Shown here one piece after another: positions 35,258 to 47,049 of a stretch of 64,000 nt of DNA; the stretch's first letter is position 1; each line of letters opens with the position of its first letter. Source of the stretch: Euonymus europaeus (Eukaryota; Streptophyta; Magnoliopsida; Celastrales; Celastraceae); the NCBI GenBank assembly GCA_963580455.1, contig OY756965.1, positions 26,448,902 through 26,512,901 of the forward strand, in the 5' to 3' direction. A program made the position numbers and the translations under genes. The notes beneath the pieces were generated by a model. That model was not told where the DNA came from, searched no databases, and saw nothing but the letters and a program-made list of their open reading frames with translations.

Positions 35258-37663
35258 ATGAACTCCGTTAAGGGCCGCCGCAAAGTGGCCCCTGCTTCTG
35301 CAGACGGCGGAGAATCAGGCGACAAACTAGACCAGCTACTCCTATCTTCCGCCATCTGCAACGGCGAGGACGTAGGGCCCTTTGTTCGCAAAGCCTTTGC
35401 ATCTGGTAAGCCTGAGACTCTACTACACAACCTCCGCAACTTTGCGCGCTCCAAGGAGTCAGAAATCGAAGAGGTCTGCAAGGCTCACTACCAGGACTTT
35501 ATCCTCGCCGTGGACGACCTCCGATCCCTACTCTCCGACGTCGATTCTCTCAAATCCGCCATCTCTGACTCCAACTCTAGGCTTCAGTCAGTCGCTCTCC
35601 CTCTTCTTACCTCCCTTGACGAATATCTAGAAGCACAAACTGTCTCTAACAACATTAATTTGGCTTTTAATTCGATAGTTCTTTGTATCAAGCTTATGGA
35701 ACTCTGCATCAGAGCCAATCATCATCTCTCCAATGATAATTTCTACATGGCGTTAATATCTGTTGATTCTGTTGAGAGGGAGTTTTTAGACAGGACACCG
35801 TCAGTAACGCTGAAAAGGATGCTGGAGAGTAAGATTCCAGCGATTCGATCGTACATTGAGCGGAAGGTGAGCAAAGAGTTTGGGGACTGGCTCGTGGAGA
35901 TCCGTGTGGTGAGTAGGAATTTGGGGCAATTGGCGATCGGTCAAGCCTCCTCTGCGCGGCAGCGAGAAGAGGACTTGCGAATCAAGCAGCGCCAAGCAGA
36001 GGAGCAGAGCCGCATCGGATTGCGGGACTCTGTGTACACTTTGCATGAGGAAGATGATGAGGATGGAGCAGAGATCGGGGATGCTGCTGCAAACGGTGGC
36101 AGTGGTTTGTTGGGGGTCGATTTGACTCCTCTCTATAGGGCTTACCATATACACCAAACGTTAGGCCTCGTGGACCGGTTCATGCGATATTACTTCGAGA
36201 ATCGGAAACTTCAATTGACTTCAGATTTTCAGGTATCATCAATGACTCCCTTTCTCGAATCTCATCAAACATTTTTTGCACAAATTGCTGGGTTCTTCAT
36301 AGTAGAAGATAGAGTTTTAAGGACTGGTGGGGGTTTGATCAACAAAATGGAAGTTGAGAACCTGTGGGACACTGCTGTTAGTAAGATGTGTTCAGTTTTA
36401 GAGGATCAATTTTCTAGGATGCAAACTGCGAACCACCTTTTGTTGATAAAGGACTATGTGAGTTTGCTTGGAGTGAGTTTGCGAAAATATGGGTACCCAG
36501 TAGATGCTTTGCTTGATGTTTTGAGCAAGCATTGGGATAAGTACCATGAGTTGCTGTTAGCAGATTGTCAAAAGCAGATTGCTGATGCCCTTTCTGCTGA
36601 TAAGTTTGAACAGATGTTGATGAAGAGAGAGTATGAATATTCAATGAATGTGCTCTCATTTCAGATACAGACATCAGATATTGTACCGGCATTTCCTTAT
36701 GTTGCTCCATTTTCAACTACCGTCCCTGATTGTTGTCGGATTGTGCGATCCTTTATCGAGGATTCTGTGAGCTTTATGTCGCATGGTGGGCAGCTTGAAT
36801 TCTATGATGTTGTTAAGAAATATTTAGACCGCCTTTTGAGTGAGGTTTTCGATGGGTCTCTGTTGAAGCTTATAGATACATCAGTCCATGGGGTATCTCA
36901 AGCAATGCAGGTGGCAGCAAACATGGCTGTCTTGGAGCGTGCTTGTGACTTCTTCTTCCGTCATGCAGCACAACTCTCAGGGATTCCCTTGAGAATGGCA
37001 GAGAGGGGTAGGAGGCTGTTTCCGCTAATTAATGCCCGTGATGCAGCAGAAGAAATGCTATCTGGTCTGCTTAAAGCCAAGGTCGATGGTTTCATGATGT
37101 TGATTGAGAATGTGAATTGGATGCCTAACGAACCTTCACAGAATGGGAATGAATATGTGAACGAGGTGATGATATACTTGGAAACTCTGGTTTCCACTGC
37201 CCAGCAGATACTGCCAGCTCAGGTTCTTAAAAGGGTTTTAGAAGACGTTCTTTCTCACATATCAGAGAAGATTGTCGGGGCTTTACTTGCGGATTCAGTT
37301 AAAAGATTGAATGTAAATGCCATAATGGGGTTTGACGCGGACATCCGGCTGTTAGAATCCTTTACAGAGAATCTGGGACCCCTGTTTTCAGATACAGATG
37401 CTAATCAATTGAAAGGAGCACTTGCTGAGGCCAGGCAAATGGTAAATTTGCTCTTGAGCAGTCATCCTGAGAATTTCCTGAATCCAGTTATAAGGGAGAG
37501 AAGTTTCTTTAAGCTGGATTACAGGAAAGTAGTGACAATTTCAGAGAAATTGAGGGATCCTTCAGATCGATTGTTTGGAACCTTTGGGAGCAGGGGAGCC
37601 AAGCAGAATCCACAGAGAAAATCTCTAGATGCATTGATAAAAAGGCTCCGGGATGTAAGCTGA
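35258..37663 (+). CDS. SEC15B: Exocyst complex component SEC15B
   Basis: A subunit of the exocyst, which tethers secretory vesicles to the plasma membrane. It is an uninterrupted 801-aa frame with no introns, as is usual for plant SEC15 genes. The start context is CAAAATGAAC. Conserved blocks include EEVCKAHYQDFILAVDDLRS near residue 75, a charged coiled-coil-like region (RQREEDLRIKQRQAEEQ, about 235-255), an acidic EEDDEDGAE linker near 265 and the C-terminal Sec15 region with VVKKYLDRLLSEVFDGSLL. The protein ends SLDALIKRLRDVS. The N-terminal GESGDKLDQLLLSSAICNGE resembles the SEC15B rather than the SEC15A type from memory. No damage was seen. Confidence 0.95.
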   Translation: MNSVKGRRKVAPASADGGESGDKLDQLLLSSAICNGEDVGPFVRKAFASGKPETLLHNLRNFARSKESEIEEVCKAHYQDFILAVDDLRSLLSDVDSLKSAISDSNSRLQSVALPLLTSLDEYLEAQTVSNNINLAFNSIVLCIKLMELCIRANHHLSNDNFYMALISVDSVEREFLDRTPSVTLKRMLESKIPAIRSYIERKVSKEFGDWLVEIRVVSRNLGQLAIGQASSARQREEDLRIKQRQAEEQSRIGLRDSVYTLHEEDDEDGAEIGDAAANGGSGLLGVDLTPLYRAYHIHQTLGLVDRFMRYYFENRKLQLTSDFQVSSMTPFLESHQTFFAQIAGFFIVEDRVLRTGGGLINKMEVENLWDTAVSKMCSVLEDQFSRMQTANHLLLIKDYVSLLGVSLRKYGYPVDALLDVLSKHWDKYHELLLADCQKQIADALSADKFEQMLMKREYEYSMNVLSFQIQTSDIVPAFPYVAPFSTTVPDCCRIVRSFIEDSVSFMSHGGQLEFYDVVKKYLDRLLSEVFDGSLLKLIDTSVHGVSQAMQVAANMAVLERACDFFFRHAAQLSGIPLRMAERGRRLFPLINARDAAEEMLSGLLKAKVDGFMMLIENVNWMPNEPSQNGNEYVNEVMIYLETLVSTAQQILPAQVLKRVLEDVLSHISEKIVGALLADSVKRLNVNAIMGFDADIRLLESFTENLGPLFSDTDANQLKGALAEARQMVNLLLSSHPENFLNPVIRERSFFKLDYRKVVTISEKLRDPSDRLFGTFGSRGAKQNPQRKSLDALIKRLRDVS

Positions 37664-38261
37664 TTTAGGATGGACTTGTATTTTCATTTACCCTATCGAT
37701 TTTACTTTTAAGGTGAGTAACTCCTATGGATTTGCCACTAGTGGCTGTGGATTTGATTGTTTCAAGAGAACGAAGGGAGACTAAACCCTAACGCTTAGTT
37801 AACCAGCAGCACGCTTTAAATTAGATGTTTAGTGCTAGTTTTACGTTTCCCTTGTATGGGAACAAATACATGGTGTTTTATACTAAAAACCAGATACGTA
37901 TGCCTTTTACAGAGTACAAACAGGAATTGTGCCCTCCTTCAATAGTTGATTCTGGAACTGCCTAATGTCGCTCACCGTGTCTTTCTTGATAGCCTAGTAG
38001 AAAACTAGAAATCAATATCTAGGTCATAATTGTTACATAGTAATACTTTAACTAGCACCAAACAGGGTGCTTAACATGAAATATTAGCACAAAGCCACAG
38101 ATCCTAAAATATGAAACACGCGAGAAAAAACTTCCAAAAACAGCTAGTAAAAATGACCTAAAATCCAGACAATACCTATTTCCACTACAAAATGTTTTCT
38201 CACAAAATAAAGTAGTTTGTGTTTCCTTCGAGCACCAAATATCATTGACATGATTACAATC
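37664..38261. other. Convergent 3' regions of SEC15B and SmD2
   Basis: Two 3' UTRs facing each other and about 300 bp of AT-rich spacer; nothing else seen. Confidence 0.5.
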
Positions 38262-40422
38262 TCACTTTGGATTCCTGAGCACAATGATAACAGAATCTCC
38301 CCGGAGAAACATCTTGCTGATGAACCTATCCTTATTGACTGGAAGAGCTTTCTTTTTGCCTTTCCCCGTTTTTGGCACCTGTACAAGAGAGAACAGTAGT
38401 TAATTGCATCACGTCATCAACTATTTCCTAAATACTATAGAAACAGACTGACAAACTAAACCAACCTCAGTCCACATCTCTCTAACATTTTCAAGAACCA
38501 TATTACAGTGACGATCAAAAGCCCTCACACGACCGAGAAGTTTCCTATTGTTTCTGCAGTTTATGAGCACCTGATGAAGAAAGATCACTACGTCATTAAA
38601 AATTTAAAACAAGATAGAAGAACCAGCAATATGAGTTAGTATTTAGTCAGAACCATTGCTTAAAAGGAATTTTTTTAATTTTTTTTTGGGGAATATTGAA
38701 AATTGAATAATGTTAGGACGAACAAATCGCAATTCAGATAAAGCATCGATCAGGCCCATCAAACAACCCTAACTTGTGTCTCAGTTCTCTGACTGTATTA
38801 CGGCACTCTATTTACAATTAAAGACTAAACTATTTACAAGATTACAACACAGGCAAAGAAAAATTACGGTTCCTAACAAAACTCCCTACCTGGGTGTTAT
38901 TCTTAACACTCATCATCAGCACAGAAAGTGGCCCAGTGTTGAACTCCTCTTCCTCAGTCTTGCCACCCTGTCATGAAGATTTCTTAAGTGCCTCTAGGTC
39001 AAACAAAAAATTCAGGATGATGAATGGAAGAATGAGTCATGTGAAGAACGAGGCAGATGCAACAAATATTTTTTTAAGAAAAGGTTAGATGTAGTTAATG
39101 CAAAATAACATGCATATATAAATACACACACTAAAAGCAAAATAACGAAAACATGTAGTTTAATAAAGAAACATTGGCCAAGTCTGCATTCCCTCCACCT
39201 ACTTTGATCCCTTTTGCACTGCCATTTGGTGAAGGTGTAGAGGCATGGTCAAGCAAAAAAAAATCATTACATTTCCCATCATCATCTCATATGTTACGAC
39301 ACCACTTTTTTTTTTAGCAACAATATGTTACCTTAAAATAATGCTCAATAGATTGTTAAACTGATTAAAGTTTTTGAAAAGCATGAACAAGGTGCAACCA
39401 GAAAAATATAAAACCATAAGATACTTACGCTTGCATCCTCCTCCATTGGCTTACTGAAAGAGAGAAAAAGAAAGAGCAATGTTAGTACAGTGGAGTCATG
39501 TTAACCATTACTAAGTTTATCACAACAAAAATTAGAGAGTGATAAAATCCAATAGCAAATGTGGAATAAGTAATCTGTGATTGGTACAATGCAGATGATG
39601 CATAACCATACTCTGCCGCCACATAACCAATTCATTGATAGTACTGACTATAAATCTGTAAGTACAACTAGAATTGACTTCCACCCTCTTTTCCTCATAA
39701 TAACAACAAGAGCTCTAGATGTCTGGCTTGACCAAAAACATAAATGTTGTGCATATGCAAGCAAAGAAAAAGAAACAAGGAACCGATGAAAAAAAATTAA
39801 GAAAGCTCATAGAAATTGAACAATCCACCCACTTTCCCTCATAATAACAATAAGAGCTCTAGATGTCTGGCTTGTCCAAAAACATAAATGTTCTGCATAT
39901 GCAAGTAAAGAAAAAGAAGCAAGGAAAAGATGAAAAAAATTAAGAAAGCTCATAGAAATTGAACATCCAACTCAGTTTTTTAATTTCAGATTTTTTTTAA
40001 TTTCAGATTTTACAAGAATGCTCATAACAAATGAAGGCAAAGCAACCACAAGACTTAATTTAGTTATGTTCTTCATATTTAAGAAGCCAAACGCGATTCC
40101 CAAGCCAATTTCAAAGTCCATATAAATTCATCAGTATATTCGCCTTAACTTCCCCAAAAGAGAATCAAATTACTCCATGAACGCAAACACGAAATCATCG
40201 TGGATTAGGATACAATGCGAAGCATGAGACAGTCTACCTACTAATAAACAGATCCACTGATGAAGGGAGTTATAGCAGTGCCTTAGAAAGCGAAAAAAAT
40301 AAAGAATAAAAATTCAATATAACACTCGTTTCCTCCGAAACAACAACTCAACAGTCGCCAGGCTCTACATGCTCGAAAATTTTCAAACTTATGAAAACAA
40401 AAATTGGCATAGCGTACCTCAT
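38262..40422 (-). CDS. SMD2: Small nuclear ribonucleoprotein SmD2
   Basis: A core Sm-ring protein of spliceosomal U1, U2, U4 and U5 snRNPs. Exons on the minus strand: 40422-40418 (only ATGAG), 39453-39429, 38967-38890, 38570-38466, 38378-38262. They join in phase to 109 aa, the standard length. The Sm1 motif ([44 protein letters not shown]) and the Sm2 motif ([15 protein letters not shown]) are both complete, with the [10 protein letters not shown] insertion between them typical of D2. A 79-bp 5'-UTR intron (40452-40530) is likely. The start codon lies in a 5-nt coding stub, with a 964-bp intron after it that contains a tandem duplication. Near-invariant sequence makes the identification firm. 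Confidence 0.96.
39683..39966. repeat. Tandem duplication, about 144-bp unit, in SmD2 intron 1
   Basis: The block containing AAGAGCTCTAGATGTCTGGC and ending near GCTCATAGAAATTGAAC occurs twice, about 144 bp apart, with a few substitutions. It has no coding content. Confidence 0.85.
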
Positions 40423-40578
40423 GTTGAAGCCCCGAGAAAGTAGAACCGCAGCTGCAACAAATATGGAAGAACGTGAATCAGAGTTTTTCCGGTACTCTAG
40501 TTAAGAGAGAAGAAAAATCGAAGTTGAAACCTCACAGTTTCAATCAAAAAATCGTACAATCGGAGAGCACACACGGAA

Positions 40579-40587
40579 TTAGGGTTT
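40579..40587 (-). promoter_or_regulatory. Telobox upstream of SmD2
   Basis: AAACCCTAA on the minus strand in the SmD2 leader/promoter, about 160 bp upstream of the ATG. It is typical of plant housekeeping RNA-processing genes. Confidence 0.45.
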
Positions 40588-40819
40588 AGTGAAGGGGTTT
40601 CGGGATCTGTCGATTCTGACTTCTGAGACCTGACGAGGACCCGAATAAATTGAAAGATGACGATATAACCAATTAACCAGTTAACCACGGCCTACAAAGT
40701 TGCTATGGGCCCAAAATGCAGTATGGGCCTGCAACTAAAGATACATTCGAGGTCCAAAAGAGGATGGGATATCTGGACATTCTTCTATGAGATAAATTAT
40801 TTTCTTGGATATATTTTTA

Positions 40820-41054
40820 GCGTGCGTTTGATAAAGGTGTAATGATTACGCGAGTAATTAAAAATACATGGATAAACAAATACTTATATTTGATATGCAT
40901 GTATATTATTTATCCATGTAATTTTTTTAGACAATTTTTTTTTCATATTTTGGGTGTAATAGTTATCCATGGAGAGAGGTAGGAGAGAGGTAGGTAATGA
41001 TTACCCTAGTAATATATTTCACTATTATTTATTACTCTTTTATCAAACACATCC
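40820..41054. mobile_element. MITE-like element (235 bp)
   Basis: The left end GCGTGCGTTTGATAAAGGTG and the right end (reverse complement GGATGTGTTTGATAAAAGAG) form a terminal inverted repeat that extends imperfectly into TAATGATTAC on the left and TAATCATTAC on the right. There is no coding sequence. It lies between divergent SmD2 regulatory DNA and the hydrolase 3' end. Confidence 0.6.
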
Positions 41055-41277
41055 TTTATCAAGAAATCGAACATTCAATTTCTCTAATCTGAAAAGAAAT
41101 GAAAAAGACACAAAAAGACTAATTTCTACCACTCCAGTATGCAAAGTCACATTCAATTTCTAAAGATAAATAGTAAGAATCAATATTTATTGTGCATTTT
41201 CTTTCAAAATGCACATTTCAAGTTTTTTTTTAATACGGTGAAACTTGACAACAGGCAAGACAACCACCAAGATTAGC

Positions 41278-44200
41278 CTACATTGCAGAGAGAGAGAGCA
41301 AGCGTCCATTCAATCCACAAAGATAAGTGCCCTTTTTTGCACAAAGATAAGTTCCTTTTTTTGCAGGCGATCCTGAGGTAGCAATTCTCTCAATTATATT
41401 CACATTTGTAGGTGATGCTGGTTTAGTACCAAGCATGTCCATGCCATCCTCGACCGGTTGAACCTTAATGGCTCTACCTTCGCCAGTGTGCTTGTCGAGC
41501 CAAGCGATGATGTCGGCGAAAACAATGGCAATGTTATCTTCAGGCTCGCCTGATGTCAAGCCATGCCACATTCCAGGGTACAATTTGATCGTCTTGTCTT
41601 TGCTGCTCGCTCTCTCATACAAGGCCTTGCTTATTTCTGGGTCAGTAACTGTATCTGATTTGCCGTGCAGCACAAAGAATGCGAATGTCACCTGCAAAAA
41701 AAAAACTCAAGTTGGTGCTCAATGAAATTCCGTCCTCCAGAGACACGAAAAGTTAGAGAATTACCTCATGTAAAGTATGCTCAAGGCTCATGCTGGTTCG
41801 AAGCATTTCTAGAGCAGTTTTCAGTCGAGGTTTGTCTTGGTATATCAGCTTGTTATTCCTTATCTACACTTCCATTGCAAACAATAAACACACCATGACT
41901 ACAACGATAAGATCGTACTTTTTGATTGAGATATCTCACCATTTCACGCTTAACAGGGTCTTTGAAAGCAGAATCAATTACATCTTTGGTCGGGACAATC
42001 TTCCATTTTGGTATGATCTCTTCAAAACTGGTCAATATGTTAATCACTATAGGGTGTGGCTTCACCTTCTCTGATATCTAACAGATTTCCATGACAAAAT
42101 TAAGGTCAAAATAAGAAATTAACTCCCTGTGAAAACAGGTAACCCATGCTTTTAATAGGATCCTTTTATGATACCTTGCACATTGGAGCAACAAGAATCG
42201 CACCATTGTAAAAGGTTGGGTTCTTTTTGTGCGCAAGCAGTGCCACTGCACCTCCCATGGACTCCCCGTACAAGAACCTGCCCTTGTCTCTGAACTCTTC
42301 CTCAACTGAAGAAAACAATAGAACCTAATAATTAACCTCTCCAGCTAAGCAAAAGAATTTATTCAAACATACGAATGGCTGACGGTGAAGGAATGCATAC
42401 CACAAGCAGACTTGAAATAGTCATCACAATCTTTCACTATATATTCAAACTTCTTGATGTAACAACGAGCACCCAAAGAGCGTCCATGTCCTTCATAGTC
42501 AATTCCAAATACAGCATACCCTGCTCTTGCTAGTCTAATTCCGATTTCTATATGTTTGGGAAAAAAGCAGATTCATTGGAAATGTGTCGAGGCAAATGTA
42601 TTCATTCACATTGTAGCACAGAAGAAAACATATGCATCTTCATCAAAAAACGGAAAAAAGAAAGAAAACATATGCATCTACAATATTCATAATCATGATG
42701 GGCCCAATTCTAATTCATTCATTTTGCTATAAATGTGGGCTTTGCGAATTGTTGAGCCCAACAAGCGTGGTAGCTCACCCAACCTGCCAAATTACCAAAC
42801 CCAATTTACCCCCAGCAACCACTCACAGTCACAGACATTAAAAAACACCTAGCTGGCCCATGCATTCACTTCAGTGCAACATATAGTTGATGACGCGACC
42901 GTATAATAGTACTAAACACTCGGTCAACCTTGATTTCAGTTGTACCAAAATTATTATTTCCTTCCCCATAAAACACAAAATCATTATTAAATTAGTCTGA
43001 TGTGGATAGTAAATGATAGATAATAACAGAAATCTCAAGTCGTCAAAGGTTTAACAATCTAAACAAGCAAGAAAATAGGAAGTAGCTCGGTCAATCAGGT
43101 TGTCTGCCTTAAGACTTTGAGGTCCAAGGTTCTATCCCAACCAGGGTTGTGATTTGGATAGTTTTCATCCGTTGTGGTGGCGTTCATGCCCCTCGTGCAT
43201 GACTTAATGTGTGTGTGGCCGGTGGCCCTTCCAAAAGAAAATAAACAATCTAAACAAGCAAAAGAAAATAAACAAATATATATATACCCACTAGCACAGA
43301 AAAAATCATGAGGATAAGAAGATAAGAAAGAAACAACACAGTTCAATCAGTAGAAGATGATGGCATCATGCTTTACACAAATGGTGAGTTTTTATTTTAT
43401 TTTTACATATTCAACAATCATTGTTGTCCCACTGCAACTAGGCAATAATTGCTCATCGAAAACACAAAACTAACAGTTACTTCATCCCTAAAAGTAGAAA
43501 ATAATTATGACATAAAGTAGCTGTTGAGGCATCGCTATTTCTATCAAAATCGTGGCCAAAATAAGCTGTCTAGATTTATTATGAAACAGGTCGCAACCTT
43601 GCCAAATATACCTAGACAGACCTTTGAAGGAATGGTCAATTTTGATGCCTCAACTTGTGTAGTTTGTGTCTTTAGACAGAGACGGTTTTAGGTAAACAAA
43701 CAAATATTTTAGGCAAACGAACAATGCAGTTAAGAATGGGTGGGACTCTCACCTCTCTTTTTCGTGGGTGGAAGTTAGATGTTTCTTTCTTTCCTAACTT
43801 TTTTTTATATATAACGCATAGAGATTGAGAATCGACAGCAACATTAGGTTTCCCAAAATTTAATGTGAAGTGGACTGTTCCCAAAATGTGTTTCAAACGA
43901 AATTAAGAATTAGTAATAAAACATTAAGATTGGAAAGATAAATATGACATTGTGATAAATAAATAAAAAAATTGTTTAGAACAAACAAACAAAACAAGCA
44001 CTAAAGAAAATCATCAAGGGATGGAAAGGGAAGACAAACAAAAAGAGTATTTAGCTATTTATTACCTCTCATGAATCCACTGCACTCTGTGCCATACCCT
44101 GCAACAATATTAATGAAAGTTGAAAAACTGCACATCCAATCCTATCTAGGGTCAAAGAAGAATCTGAGAATTCATTGAGAATACTACTCACCATGGCAGA

Positions 44201-44430
44201 GGAAAACCAGAGCTTTTGGAGAAGAGAAAGGCAGCCATCTGCAAGTGAATTGCTGAACTCCTCTTGAGTTCCTTATGTAACTCTGCATACAAACAGTTCA
44301 TCATTGTATATATAAATTACAACTAAATCCACAAAATACTTAATACGTACATACCAAAAACAAAATCAAACAAATAAAAAAACAGTGATGATCATAATAG
44401 AACACTTACTTCTTGATATGTGACAGTCAT
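41278..44430 (-). CDS. Alpha/beta hydrolase, caffeoylshikimate esterase / monoacylglycerol lipase group
   Basis: A serine hydrolase of the Hydrolase_4 group. Plant members cleave monoacylglycerols, lysophospholipids or caffeoyl shikimate, and the substrate cannot be told here. Exons (-): 44430-44410, 44282-44192, 44098-44066, 42547-42401, 42305-42175, 42077-41940, 41863-41765, 41691-41278. Phases join to 357 aa. Visible motifs are the HGYG oxyanion region (37-40), the nucleophile elbow GESMGG (Ser113), Asp233 in HGKSDTVTDPE and His263 in GMWHGLTSGE, so the triad is complete. The start MTVTYQE sits on a short 7-codon exon. Intron 3 (42548-44065) is 1.5 kb and carries a SINE. The C-terminal tail is unusual, with AKKGTYLC encoded twice in tandem (41341-41364 and 41317-41340), and is longer than in most relatives. 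Confidence 0.92.
43071..43243 (+). mobile_element. tRNA-derived SINE in a hydrolase intron
   Basis: The element begins near AGTAGCTCGGTCAATCAGG (43081-43099, RNA polymerase III A-box-like) with a B-box-like GGTTCTATCCC (43129-43139). It is bounded by an 18-bp direct repeat, AACAATCTAAACAAGCAA, at 43053-43070 and 43244-43261; the right copy is followed by an A-rich run. A tRNA-like head, about 170-bp length and a long target duplication fit a SINE. The host orientation is opposite. Confidence 0.75.
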
Positions 44431-45290
44431 CTTCTTCTGTATTAAGCATGCACAATCAAGCACTAGGTCAGGGCCTCAAATGTTTTCACAGTGATGTAAA
44501 AGCTTAAATAGAAGAACAACAATGTCAAGGGTTGATGATGGAAGGCGAAGGTTCAAAGAGATCAGAGAAGTTTGTATTGCATATTTGCATGTCGGGAGAG
44601 CCAGGTCCACCAGAAAGGAACTAGATAAGGACACAAGCGAGACATATGGGTTACTTATACATGTGTTGTTGCTTTAGTAGTTTGTTTATGAGAAAGTTTC
44701 AAAATGGGTGGATGACGTGTCATGTGTCATGAATAACTCTGAATGGTCTCATGCAGTCAGCCGGGCCCTACTCACTCTTTGTGGGAATAGACTCTTGTAA
44801 ACCAGTTTGGTTGGCCAATTGCTTTCATAGGGGAACAAATACTGGTTTTTGGATGTATGTGAGGGACTCTTGTAACTAAAATTAGGCTTTCGAAAGGCTA
44901 TGACACTGGCACGAGAACTGGGTTTGTCATTCGTGTCCAGCCGCCCAGGAAGGCTGAAAAACTGTGCAAGTGTGCATATGGTGGTCAAAACATAACGCAG
45001 AGATTAGTATTCGAAAGATCATCTCTTGTATCATTTGCATAACAATTACCAAAATAACTAATGGATTTCTTAGCTAAAGCTACAACAGTTACTTCAGCCG
45101 CTAATTTTGCTAAACAATTTTCATCAAATGAGAGTGGAGATAAAAAATAAATTAGGAGACAAAATTAACATTTTTCGTAAAAGAAAAACATTACAACTAA
45201 GTTTCTTGAATAGGATCTCTTCTACAGGCTCGTACCTCAGAATCATCCCTCCTCCACCACAGGTTTTCAACATAAGTTTCTCCAAGATGT
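44431..45290. other. Hydrolase upstream region, no other gene seen
   Basis: Promoter and leader of the hydrolase, then spacer up to the OEP16-4-like pseudogene. An open frame at 44749-44988 has no recognisable domain. Confidence 0.45.
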
Positions 45291-47049
45291 CTAAAAGTAG
45301 TCAGCAGCAACACTAAAAGGCAGAAAACATACCAGCTATCTACATCATCGACTTTGCGACCCAGCAGCAACAGCTGCGCCTGCCATTGCACCAGCAATCA
45401 AAGCATTCATCTATAAGAGGAAAGACATTAGTGATTAGCATCACTGCATCATCAAGCTGTGTTAGGATACTGGGAATGCAATAATAGAGAGAAACTATCT
45501 TCCGATGACTGTAAATCTAAATAAATGCACAATCTTCTCGCCTTTACCTTTGAGCAAAGAGTGAACAGTACACAATCCATGTTCAAATATTATAAAACAA
45601 CTGAAGAAGGAATATCCTATCCCTGAATACTTATAATATGAACCACCTCCACATCCATGTTCAGAACATTTTAAAACAACTGAAGAAGGAAATATCTTAT
45701 TCCTGAATACTTGTAATATTAACAACATCCACTGTAGTATCGTGGTTAACATTGATCTGCTAGTTGCAGGTTCCAATCCCATCCCCAGAGCTACTCTGTA
45801 AAATGATGGCAGAAACTTGAAACCTTATTGCTGGAAAAACCAACATAAAACTTCGTGACGCATAAATAAATGATTTCTAAGATTAGACATCTCATAAAGA
45901 CTTCACAAACTAACCCAATCATTTTTTCCTTCGATATCTTTTAACTCCACATTGAGTAATATTTAGGATTCCAGCAACAAATCCTGTAGAGTAAAAGAAA
46001 ACAAATGCGAATAAAAAGTGGGGTGGAAATTAGTTAGAAGCTCATGAAAAAATTGTAGCCACCAGAACAAGCAGCATCCTTTAGACACAGAATCAGAAAG
46101 ATTATTTCACAGAAAAGAATAAAATTTAAATATGGATGAAGGGGGAAAATGATTTGCATTGTGCCATATGAATAAAAATAGACATTATCTTGATGATTTG
46201 TCAATGCATTTACAAAAATGATTATCTTGAAAATGGAGGATAATTTTTTCCCATATTATAGCTTGAGCACAAAATTGACAATACAATTTGTATCTGTCAT
46301 TACACAACCAGTAAGGCCAAAAAAAAGGAATTCGCAGGGGAAGAGTTGAATCAATCAACATTTTCAAAGCCTTAATCATGAACGATTTGCGTTTGACTAT
46401 AATCCATAAGAGAGATGCACCTTAATTCGCCTTCACCATTCACTCTAACCTAAAGCCATGGTCTCCACAAAACTTGAGAGGAACTTCAAGGAAAACAAAT
46501 ACAGTATGTTTTTACATACAGAAGCTGGATACAGCATGTGAGTTAAATTGTTGAAAAATTGATGCACACTACACTAAAGCATATGAATAAGGAGTTAAGG
46601 ACTACAAAAGGCAAGCCAACTCATCCTTTTCACTGTCAAGAATTATAGAAATACTGTACAGTTTGTACTTGTGTTACCATAACAGCACCAAAAGTACGTA
46701 AGTAGTTACCGGTGAGCTTACCGCATTGAATGCCATATTTGCCGATTCACTTCCTCCCCTGCACATAGAACCAAAAAAATGCATCTCCCGTCTCAATCAA
46801 ATCAAAGTGAGAAAAACTTGTACACACAACGAACACTGTTATAGAAAACAAATAGATTCCAAGAAAATGTGAAAACTAAACCACATAAGAAGCACAAGCA
46901 ATGCCGGTCAGGTCTGAAATACCGAAATACGTATGTCGTCGGATATTTGGAGGAGGAGCCATCTCATTTCTCGTTACCGTTGCCAATCGGATGGCAGAAT
47001 CAACGGCGAGGGAGTACACCGGAATGAAGTCGTTGAGATCCTCTCACAT
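45291..47049 (-). pseudogene. OEP16-4: Outer envelope pore protein 16-4-like (PRAT/Tim17 family) pseudogene
   Basis: Four blocks in gene order on the minus strand match the remembered plant OEP16-4. An ATG at 47049 is followed at once by TGA, then EDLNDFIPVYSLAVDSAIRL up to a donor at 46978. A short exon at 46758-46722 reads IGKYGIQC after another TGA. An exon starting at 45410 reads MNALIAGAMAGAAVAAGS, the hallmark glycine-rich helix. The end reads FSVAADYF before TAG at 45291-45293, with two stops (TGA, TAG) between the last two blocks. The middle of the Tim17 domain is missing. Stops at codon 2 and in three other places mean no function. OEP16 proteins are PRAT-family plastid or mitochondrial envelope channels. 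Confidence 0.6.
45576..45731. repeat. Tandem duplication, about 78-bp unit
   Basis: TCCATGTTCA...AAAACAACTGAAGAAGGAA occurs twice with a 78-bp offset and moderate divergence. It lies within an intron-like part of the OEP16-4-like pseudogene. Confidence 0.7.

Noticed and set aside
44749..44988. 79-codon open frame on the minus strand upstream of the hydrolase
   Set aside because: No domain, no splice partners and ordinary spacer composition.
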